Part shown: positions 58,103-64,000 of the stretch, piece after piece
Position numbering within the stretch: the stretch's first letter is position 1
Layout: the number at the start of each line of letters is the position of its first letter
NCBI RefSeq assembly: GCF_030269485.1
Contig: NZ_BSTL01000002.1
Span: forward strand, 198,341 to 262,340
Source: Actinoplanes sp. NBRC 103695
GTDB taxonomy: Bacteria > Actinomycetota > Actinomycetes > Mycobacteriales > Micromonosporaceae
DNA: 64,000 nucleotides
Direction: 5' to 3'
Position numbers and translations under genes: made by a program
Notes under the pieces: generated by a model
What the model saw: only the letters and a program-made list of their open reading frames with translations
The model's database searches: none
Told to the model about the DNA's origin: nothing

Positions 58103-58816
58103 TCAGACGCTTGCTGCGGTGAGTCGCTCGGCTCTGAGCGCTTCGGCCCAGGTGTCGTCGACGGGGGCAAGACTATCCGCGCCGATCGCCCAACGCAGTA
58201 GCAGGTCGGCTATCGCTGGGTTGCGAGCCAAGGCCGGGCCGTGGCTGTAGGTGCCGAGGATCTTGCCGTGCCAGGCGCCCTCGGTCTGCCCGTCGTTGCC
58301 GATGCCGGCGGACACTCTGGCCAGCGGTGAGACGTCCGGCCCCAGGTGGGTACGCCCGCCGTGGTTCTCGAAACCGGTCAGGGCGGGCAGCCCGAGCCGC
58401 GGGTCGATCTCGCCGCGGAGCTCGCCGACGGCCCTCGTCTCGCCCCGGTCGGAGTCCAGGTCGAGCAGGCCCAGGCCGGCGAACTTGGCCCCCTTGGCGA
58501 AGAAAGAGTGCCCGAACAGTTGATAACCGGCACAGATCGCCAGAACCGCCGCGCCCTGGCCGACCGCCCGGTGCACGCCGCCGTCGGCGATCAGCCGCTG
58601 GGCCGCCAGGGCCTGCGGGCCGTCCTCGCCGCCACCGATCAGATAGATGTCGGCGGTGGCGGGCATCGGCTGGTCGGAGCGGACCTCGTAGGTCTGTGCG
58701 GGGATGCCGCGCAGGGCCGCACGGTGCGCCAGGATCAGCATGTTGCCGCGGTCGCCGTAGGTGGACAGGAGGTCCGGGTAGATCCAGACGATGCGCAGAA
58801 CGCTCTCAGTTGACAC
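58103..58816 (-). CDS. gatD: Lipid II isoglutaminyl synthase, glutamine amidotransferase subunit
   Basis: 237 residues, GTG start. Class I glutaminase features: IYLIGGGEDGPQ, nucleophile Cys in VLAICAGYQLFGHSF, and catalytic His in GTYSHGPALARNPAIADLLL. GatD supplies ammonia to MurT, which amidates D-Glu of lipid II to D-isoGln, needed for cross-linking. The start overlaps the murT stop by 11 bases, so synthesis is coupled. Confidence 0.95.
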   Translation of the reverse strand: MSTESVLRIVWIYPDLLSTYGDRGNMLILAHRAALRGIPAQTYEVRSDQPMPATADIYLIGGGEDGPQALAAQRLIADGGVHRAVGQGAAVLAICAGYQLFGHSFFAKGAKFAGLGLLDLDSDRGETRAVGELRGEIDPRLGLPALTGFENHGGRTHLGPDVSPLARVSAGIGNDGQTEGAWHGKILGTYSHGPALARNPAIADLLLRWAIGADSLAPVDDTWAEALRAERLTAASV

Positions 58817-60029
58817 GGTCCAGCTCCGCTCGGATGTCCTGGAAGGCGGTGTAGTTCGCGATCACCTCGAGGCGGCCGGGCGGGGACGCCTGGATCGCTT
58901 CGTCGAACGTCTTTACGTGGCGGAAGGGCACACCGTTCACCGTGAGACGGACCGCCAGGTCGTAGGCCCGGTCGCCGGTGATCAGCACGGGCCGGCCGTC
59001 ACGCAGCGGTGAGAAGTCGACGTCGTACAGCCACGAGGTGTCGAGGCCGTCGGGGTCGCGGGCGTTGATGGAGAGCAGCGTGGGCGCCTGGTCGGCCATG
59101 TCGAAGGCCTCCAGCCAGCTGGCCGGGTTCTTGGCCAGCAGCAGGCGGATGTTGCGGCCGTCCCGGTCGACCTGCGCGTACCGCCCGGCGACCGAGCTGA
59201 CCGAGGACAGCCGGGGCACGCCCTCGATGGCGCGGACGCCGAACTCGGCGGCGGTGGCCAGCGCGGCCGCCGCGTTGCCGAGGTTGACCCGGCCGGGGAG
59301 CTGCAGCTTGACCAGGTGCCAGTCGCCGTTGGGGTCGGTGACGCCCTCGTCCTCGACCACCCACTGGGCGCGCGGGCGGCGCAGCGGGCAGCCGGTGCAC
59401 CACCACTCGCCCTCGCGCCGCTCGATCGGTGAGCCGCACTCGGGGCAGACCCAGGAGTCGTCGTGCCAGCGCTGGCCGGCGCTGAACCAGGTGACGTTGG
59501 GGCTCTGCGTGGCGGCCCAGACGACCATCGGATCGTCGGCGTTGGCGATGACCCGGATGTCGGGGTGGTCGACCAGCGCGGTCCGCCACATCTGCGCCAT
59601 CATCGCCACCTCCTTTGCCCGGTCGAGCTGGTCGCGGCTGAGGTTGAGGAGCGCGACCGCGCGCGGGGTGGTCTCGTCGATCACCCGGGCCAGGTAGTGC
59701 TCGTCGACCTCGAGCACCGCGAACGGCGTGGCGCCGGCCTTGGCCAGCGCCGACGTGTGCCCGGTCGGCATGTTGGCGCCGAACGAGTTGGTCGCCACCG
59801 GGCCGAGCACGCCGAGCGCCGCGGCGGTGAGCCGCGTCGTGGTGGTCTTGCCGTTGGTGCCCGAGACCAACGCGATCGCGCGACCCGCGGCCAGGTTCTT
59901 CAGCAGGTCCGGATCGATCTTGAGTCCGATCCAGCCGCCGATCACCGAGCCGTCACCGCGGCCCGCGGCACGTGAGATCGCCGCGGCGGTGCGCGAGACG
60001 GAGCTCGCCACCTTCGCGCGCATGGGCAT
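58806..60029 (-). CDS. murT: Lipid II isoglutaminyl synthase, Mur ligase subunit
   Basis: 407 residues from ATG 60029 (GGACGGGAAG upstream; GTG 60044 possible). The Mur ligase P-loop is VSGTNGKTTTTRLTAAAL. MurT-specific zinc-ribbon cysteines are CPECGSPIERREGEWWCTGC. The middle domain has VLEVDEHYLARVIDETTPRAVALLNLSRDQLDR, and the C-terminal DUF1727 domain has LLLAKNPASWLEAFDM. It activates the D-Glu carboxylate of lipid II with ATP for amidation by ammonia from GatD. Confidence 0.95.
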   Translation of the reverse strand: MPMRAKVASSVSRTAAAISRAAGRGDGSVIGGWIGLKIDPDLLKNLAAGRAIALVSGTNGKTTTTRLTAAALGVLGPVATNSFGANMPTGHTSALAKAGATPFAVLEVDEHYLARVIDETTPRAVALLNLSRDQLDRAKEVAMMAQMWRTALVDHPDIRVIANADDPMVVWAATQSPNVTWFSAGQRWHDDSWVCPECGSPIERREGEWWCTGCPLRRPRAQWVVEDEGVTDPNGDWHLVKLQLPGRVNLGNAAAALATAAEFGVRAIEGVPRLSSVSSVAGRYAQVDRDGRNIRLLLAKNPASWLEAFDMADQAPTLLSINARDPDGLDTSWLYDVDFSPLRDGRPVLITGDRAYDLAVRLTVNGVPFRHVKTFDEAIQASPPGRLEVIANYTAFQDIRAELDRVN

Positions 60030-60394
60030 CTTCCCGTCCGTCACGGTGGCGACAGTACCCGAACCGGACAGACCGTCGATGCGCCCCGCCTCCGCCCGGA
60101 GAAAGTGGACATAGCGGCCTCCAAGATCATCGCAAAGTTTCTTAATTGTGTGGCGAGATTCACCCGTAACCTTCGACCCTGCGTAGTTGTGAAACTTCAC
60201 TGCGCATTGGCATTTGTCTTGACCGTCGTCCAAACCGGACATCGGTTCCCGTGCCAATCACTCTCTGTGATCAGTGACCCTCCGCAACCGTGCGGAATTT
60301 CGGTTATCAAGGTCTGGCTGCCGGCAACCGCCTGCGGCTCGTGGAGATGCGGGTCAACGCCGAGCCCTGCCCCGACCGGTCACCACGACCCGAG
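60030..60394. promoter_or_regulatory. Divergent promoter region murT / NlpC-P60 gene
   Basis: No gene is seen. TTGACC at 60219-60224 is a plausible -35 element on the plus strand, and a small TCCGCA-ACCG-TGCGGA hairpin lies at 60281-60296. The 3' part leads into the riboswitch. Confidence 0.4.
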
Positions 60395-60570
60395 TAATGG
60401 ACGACCACAACAGGCAACGGGGGCAGGGACGGGGGAACCATTTCCGATCCTCGTCAAGGCCCGCCACTACCGGCGGTTACCTGAGGATCTTGGGGTGAAG
60501 CCGCACCACGCGGCCGGGCATCCTTCCCGCCCGAACCCGACAGCTAACTCCGCAGGCGTGCCGGAGGGAT
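60395..60570 (+). promoter_or_regulatory. Cyclic di-AMP (ydaO-yuaA) riboswitch
   Basis: Conserved ydaO elements occur in order: CGGGGGAACCA (60430-60440), TTGGGGTGAAGCC (60490-60502) and CCCGACAGCTAACTCCGCAGGCG (within 60536-60558). Hairpins with complementary arms (GATCCTCG with TGAGGATC-like) lie between them. In actinomycetes this riboswitch (Rfam ydaO-yuaA) controls cell-wall hydrolases and ion transport, so its place directly before an NlpC/P60 gene is typical. GGAGGG at 60562-60567 follows the last element, allowing translational or transcriptional control. Confidence 0.88.
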
Positions 60571-60579
60571 ATCTCTACC

Positions 60580-61380
60580 GTGCACCAAAGCACCTCGAGC
60601 CGGCGCGGCAAGTTCCGCACCGGCAGCATCGCCCTGTCCCTGGGTCTCTGCCTCTGCGCCGGCCAGCTCGTGGCCACGCAGCCGGCGGCAGCGGCGACCA
60701 CCCCGGTCGTCACCGCCTCCGCCGCGGCCACGCGGCCGCTGCCGAAGGTCACCCAGAGCGTCAGCGCGCGAACGATCGCGTACGGCAAGTCCGTGCGGAT
60801 CACGTCCAAGTGGATCAACCCGGAGACGGGTAAGGCCGTCACCGGAAAGGTTCGCCTCCAGGCGTACCGCAACGGCTGGAAGACCTGGCAGACCGGCACC
60901 ATCCGCTCCGACGGGTCGGTCACCTTCTACAGCAAGCCGCTCGCCTCGGTCACCTTCCGCACCGCCTACACCGGCGGTGGGAGTGTGCGGCCGGGCATCA
61001 GCAGCCGGGTGCTGATCACGGTCAAGGCCAGTGGGGCCAAGGTCGTGGCGGAGGCCTCGAAGCACAAGGGCGCGCTGTACAAGTACGGCGCAACGGGCCC
61101 GAGCCGCTTCGACTGCTCCGGCTTCACGCTCTACGTCTACCGCAAGACGACCGGGCGCAAGCTGCCGCACAAGGCCAACTCGCAGCAGAAGTACGGCAAG
61201 GCGGTCAGCAAGAGCAAGAAGCAGGTGGGCGATCTGATCGTCTACCGCTCCGGCTCGTACGGCTACCACGCCGCGATCTACGCCGGCAACGGCCGGATCT
61301 GGGACTCGCCGCACTCCGGCGCACGGGTCTCCAAGCGCAAGATGTTCGGCGGCAACTACGTGGTGCGTCGTCTGGTCTGA
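60580..61380 (+). CDS. Secreted NlpC/P60 peptidoglycan endopeptidase
   Basis: 266 residues from GTG 60580. A signal peptide (RTGSIALSLGLCLCAGQLVATQPAAAA) is followed by a beta-rich domain (VTQSVSARTIAYGKSVRITSKWINPETGKAV, about 55-145). The C-terminal NlpC/P60 domain has the catalytic Cys in RFDCSGFTLYVYRKTTG, the His in SYGYHAAIYAG and the third polar residue near IWDSPHSG. It cleaves peptide stems of the wall. Control by the c-di-AMP riboswitch couples it to turgor and wall state. Confidence 0.93.
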   Translation: MHQSTSSRRGKFRTGSIALSLGLCLCAGQLVATQPAAAATTPVVTASAAATRPLPKVTQSVSARTIAYGKSVRITSKWINPETGKAVTGKVRLQAYRNGWKTWQTGTIRSDGSVTFYSKPLASVTFRTAYTGGGSVRPGISSRVLITVKASGAKVVAEASKHKGALYKYGATGPSRFDCSGFTLYVYRKTTGRKLPHKANSQQKYGKAVSKSKKQVGDLIVYRSGSYGYHAAIYAGNGRIWDSPHSGARVSKRKMFGGNYVVRRLV

Positions 61381-61460
61381 TCCAGGCCGTCCTGGTGAGT
61401 AAGGCTGGTCTGATCCAGGCCGTCCTGGTGAGTAAGGCTGGTCTGATCCAGGCGCCTTAG
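61372..61460. repeat. 33-bp tandem repeat starting in the last codons of the NlpC/P60 gene
   Basis: CTGGTCTGATCCAGGC-beginning units start at 61372, 61405 and 61438 (2.6 copies). The first copy contains the stop codon TGA, so the gene's terminal Leu-Val-stop is itself part of the repeat. Confidence 0.85.
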
Positions 61461-61484
61461 TAAGTAAGGTGCGTCACGATCGCA

Positions 61485-61527
61485 CCGATGGGGTGTGACC
61501 CGAGGTTCCGGGGTCACGCCCCATCGG
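61485..61527 (+). terminator. Hairpin terminator after the NlpC/P60 gene
   Basis: CCGATGGGGTGTGACCC (61485-61501) pairs with GGGTCACGCCCCATCGG (61511-61527) with one G-U pair and a 9-base loop. No T-run follows, as is usual for GC-rich actinomycete terminators. Confidence 0.75.
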
Positions 61528-61841
61528 CGTCTGAGAACCCCTCCACTCCGCTCCACCCCGACGCCCGGAATGGCTTTCGACGCTATTCCGGGCAACTTTT
61601 CGTGCCCGCCTGGGCGTCATGTCGGAAAGCGGACGGCATGATCGCCGGTTTCCCCTCCACTCGCGCTCCACGTCTCCCACCTGCACTTACGTCTGCGAAT
61701 CCGTTTCAGGGACGGCGCGATTCCGGTTGCGGGTGGAGGGAAGTGGAGTAGAGTGGAGCGCAGTGGCAGGGGGGACCTGCCGGCCCGGAGTCGACACGGC
61801 GGACCGCGAACCGCCGGTTAGGGCGTAGGGGGGTTGGGCCG
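61528..61841 (+). promoter_or_regulatory. mraZ upstream region with MraZ-type operator repeats
   Basis: GTGG(A/C)G boxes start at 61733, 61743, 61753 and 61763, exactly 10 bases apart, about 80 bases before mraZ. This matches the phased direct repeats bound by MraZ rings in other bacteria. Two further GTGGAG pairs on the opposite strand lie at about 61541-61558 and 61653-61673. The remaining sequence contains no gene. Confidence 0.75.
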
Positions 61842-62273
61842 ATGTTTCTCGGCACGCACACCCCTCGCCTCGACGACAAAGGCCGGCTGATTCTCCCGGC
61901 GAAGTTCCGGGAAGAGCTGGCGGGAGGTGTCGTGATCACCAAGGGGCAGGAGCGTTGCCTGTACGTGTTCCCGATGCCCGAGTTCCAGCGCATCGCGGGG
62001 CAGCTGCGCGAGCAGCCGGTCACGCACAAGGCCGCCCGGGCCTACAGCCGGGTGTTCTTCGCCAGCGCGCACGACGAGGTCCCCGACAAGCAGGGCCGGG
62101 TCACCATCCCGGGACACCTGCGGGAGTACGCGGCCCTCGACCGTGAGCTGGTGGTGATCGGGGCGAGCACGCGGGTGGAGATCTGGGACAAGCAGGCCTG
62201 GGAGCAGTACCTCTCGTCGAGCGAGGACGACTTCGCCGATATCGAGGAGGGGGTGCTGCCCGGAGGACTGTGA
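61842..62273 (+). CDS. mraZ: Transcriptional regulator MraZ
   Basis: 143 residues. Two SpoVT/AbrB-like halves each carry the DxKGR-type loop: [20 protein letters not shown] and [19 protein letters not shown]. MraZ forms rings that bind the phased GTGG repeats of its own promoter and regulate the division and cell-wall cluster. TAGGGCGTAGGGGGG precedes ATG 61842. Confidence 0.97.
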   Translation: MFLGTHTPRLDDKGRLILPAKFREELAGGVVITKGQERCLYVFPMPEFQRIAGQLREQPVTHKAARAYSRVFFASAHDEVPDKQGRVTIPGHLREYAALDRELVVIGASTRVEIWDKQAWEQYLSSSEDDFADIEEGVLPGGL

Positions 62274-62400
62274 CGGCGTGGCACGGACCAGCCAGGAAAG
62301 ACGTCGCTGCCGCCGTACTGCGAGATCTCCAGCCGCTTGAGTTCCTGGCACCTCTTCCCCGGTGCCAGGCGCGACGCCCGCCGGCAGCGGGCACGAGCGG

Positions 62401-63531
62401 ATGGGGATCTGGCGGTACGGATTCGACGTCCGGTCGGACCGGGTGACGCAGAGCCTGGGTGACTTGGGGGTCGACGTGGGGGAGCAACGTGGCACGCATG
62501 TGCCGGTGCTGCTCGAGCGATGTCTCGAGCTGCTGGCTCCCGCGCTCGCTCTGCCGGGCGCCGTGCATGTCGACTTCACGCTCGGTCTCGGTGGTCACGC
62601 CGAGGCAGTGCTCGAGCGTTTCCCGGACGCGGTCCTGATCGGGCTCGACCGGGATCCGGAGGCGCTCGCGCACAGCGGCCGCCGGCTGGCCCGGTTCGCC
62701 GATCGCACGCACCTGGTGCACGCGATCTACGACGAGCTGCCGTCGGTGCTGGCCGGGCTCGGTCGCCGGGTGTTCCACAGTGGCCTGTTCGACCTGGGTG
62801 TGTCGTCGCTGCAACTGGACGAGCCCGACCGGGGGTTCGCCTACGCGCAGGACGCGCCGCTGGACATGCGGATGGATCAGTCGAGGGGGATCACGGCCGA
62901 GGAGGTCGTGAACGGCTACCAGCCGGGTGACCTGGTCCGGGTGCTGCGGACGTACGGCGAGGAGAAGTTCGCCACGCGGATCGTCTCGGCGATCGTCAAG
63001 GAGCGGGGACGGGAGCGGATCACCTCCACGACCTTCCTCGCAGACCTGGTCAAAGAGGCTATCCCGGCTGCCGCACGGCGAACGGGTGGAAATCCCGCCA
63101 AAAGAACGTTTCAAGCACTACGTATTGAGGTAAATGGCGAACTCGCCGCGGTCGAGTCCGCGGTGCCGTCCGCTCTAGACCTTTTGGCGCCGAACGGGCG
63201 CCTTGTGGTGATGAGCTACCAATCGTTGGAGGACCGGATCGTCAAGCGCGCCATCGCCGCGAGGGCGCGCAGCACCGGGCCGGTCGACCTGCCGGTCGAA
63301 CTGCCCGGGACCGGACCGAGCGTGCGGCTTCTGACGAAGGGGTCGGAGCCGCCGACCGAGGCGGAAGTGGCGGCGAACCCGCGAGCGGCCTCGGTGAGGC
63401 TGCGCGCGGTGGAGCGCGTCGAGCAGGACCAGGCATCAGGCCCCGGCCGCGACCGGGACCGGATGCCCGCACCACACGGGGGAAGAGGGCGGCGACGCCC
63501 GGGGGAACGCATTGAGGGGGAGGGGCCATGA
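62401..63531 (+). CDS. rsmH: 16S rRNA (cytosine-1402 N4) methyltransferase
   Basis: 376 residues from ATG 62401; the frame is open from GTG 62362, and GTG 62482 ([13 protein letters not shown]) would give a conventional N-terminus, so the start is uncertain. The family core is unambiguous: [78 protein letters not shown] and [15 protein letters not shown]. The C-terminus has a basic, Pro/Gly-rich extension. It overlaps the ftsL start (ATGA). Confidence 0.95.
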   Translation: MGIWRYGFDVRSDRVTQSLGDLGVDVGEQRGTHVPVLLERCLELLAPALALPGAVHVDFTLGLGGHAEAVLERFPDAVLIGLDRDPEALAHSGRRLARFADRTHLVHAIYDELPSVLAGLGRRVFHSGLFDLGVSSLQLDEPDRGFAYAQDAPLDMRMDQSRGITAEEVVNGYQPGDLVRVLRTYGEEKFATRIVSAIVKERGRERITSTTFLADLVKEAIPAAARRTGGNPAKRTFQALRIEVNGELAAVESAVPSALDLLAPNGRLVVMSYQSLEDRIVKRAIAARARSTGPVDLPVELPGTGPSVRLLTKGSEPPTEAEVAANPRAASVRLRAVERVEQDQASGPGRDRDRMPAPHGGRGRRRPGERIEGEGP

Positions 63532-64000
63532 GCGAGCGCACCTACGCGCCGCGGTCGGGGGGCCGGACCGCGGAGCAGGACGTAACGACCGGCGCGCGCC
63601 GGCACCAGGCGAAGGTGACCCGGACCGCGCAGGGGGCGCGTACCGAGGGCACCGCGGCGCTGCGGCTGGACACGGTGGAGCGGACGCGGATCCGGGAGGA
63701 CAACCCGGCGCCGCGACTGCGGGTGGCACCGCCGGCGGCCATCCGGGCGCCGCGCGCACCGTTCATCGCGCTGGTCATCACGCTGGTGGTGGCCGGGGTG
63801 CTGGGCATTCTGCTGGTCAACACCAAGACCATGGAGAACTCGTTCGAGCTGAGCCGGCTCGAGGACGAGCAGCAGAACCTGGACAAGCGGCAGCAGCAGC
63901 TGGAGAACCAGCTCGCCGCCTACGAGAGCGCGGGCAACCTGGACGCGGCGGCCAAGCGGGCCGGCCTGGTGAAGGGCGAGCCGGCGTACATCACGCTGCC
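63528..64000 (+). CDS. ftsL: FtsL-like septum formation protein, partial
   Basis: 157 codons are visible; the C-terminus is outside the window. A long basic cytoplasmic N-terminus (about 80 residues) precedes one membrane helix ([22 protein letters not shown]) and a coiled coil ([30 protein letters not shown]). It ends toward the FtsL/DivIC conserved segment ([17 protein letters not shown]). Position after rsmH and topology identify it as the FtsL of the divisome (FtsQLB). Confidence 0.88.
   Translation, partial: MSERTYAPRSGGRTAEQDVTTGARRHQAKVTRTAQGARTEGTAALRLDTVERTRIREDNPAPRLRVAPPAAIRAPRAPFIALVITLVVAGVLGILLVNTKTMENSFELSRLEDEQQNLDKRQQQLENQLAAYESAGNLDAAAKRAGLVKGEPAYITL

Overview
The window is very GC-rich, uses GTG and TTG starts freely, and has many genes that begin 6-8 bases after a TANNNT -10 hexamer (leaderless style). 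It ends in the actinobacterial dcw order mraZ-rsmH-ftsL preceded by moxR-DUF58-transglutaminase, and carries an actinobacterial ImuA'-ImuB-DnaE2 mutasome. Together these point to a filamentous actinomycete, most likely Micromonosporaceae (Actinoplanes-like). The family assignment is inference; no rRNA or tRNA gene is visible.

Layout. 0-8 kb: divergent FAD monooxygenase and TetR genes, a decayed DUF262-like remnant, a TPR-like orphan, the trimeric succinate dehydrogenase operon sdhCAB, a divergent LysR gene and a LacI gene. 8-14 kb: an N-terminally shortened GNAT, an MFS exporter divergent from an ArsR/DUF5937 regulator, a gene-free 1-kb island of minisatellites bounded by inverted repeats, and a diguanylate cyclase whose GGDEF domain is split by a collagen-like Gly-Pro tract. 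14-19 kb: a translationally coupled carotenoid tailoring operon (CrtA-like, GNAT, CruF-like, GT2, CrtI-like). 19-24 kb: YbaK, SDR, an APC permease, and a HelR-type RNA-polymerase-recycling helicase with a rifamycin-associated inverted repeat upstream. 24-32 kb: LexA box, HEPN protein, ImuA', ImuB, DnaE2, then a secreted subtilisin inhibitor.

32-39 kb: a two-component system collapsed by two apparent deletions into one response-regulator/sensor chimera, next to an intact HlyD-MacB-type exporter and a soluble Ser/Thr kinase. 39-45 kb: hydrolase, methyltransferase, phosphodiesterase, DNA polymerase IV, a DUF3040 protein, and a methyltransferase interrupted in frame by a dispersed short repeat. 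45-50 kb: transglutaminase, DUF58 and MoxR. 50-56 kb: an M36 metallopeptidase and leuS, the latter preceded by a Leu-rich leader peptide and an intrinsic terminator (probable transcription attenuation). 57-64 kb: TVP38 protein, gatD-murT, a c-di-AMP (ydaO-type) riboswitch in front of an NlpC/P60 hydrolase, MraZ-type operator repeats, mraZ, rsmH and the start of ftsL.

Three themes run through the window. Many gaps hold short tandem repeats (14 to 54 bp units), several beginning at or near a stop codon. A small family of dispersed modules occurs at 44.1, 44.8 and 56.8-56.9 kb, once inside a coding sequence. Several sites of gene decay or fusion are visible. The strongest candidates for new biology are the leuS attenuator, the inverted-repeat-bounded island, the dispersed modules, the split GGDEF domain and the RR/sensor chimera.
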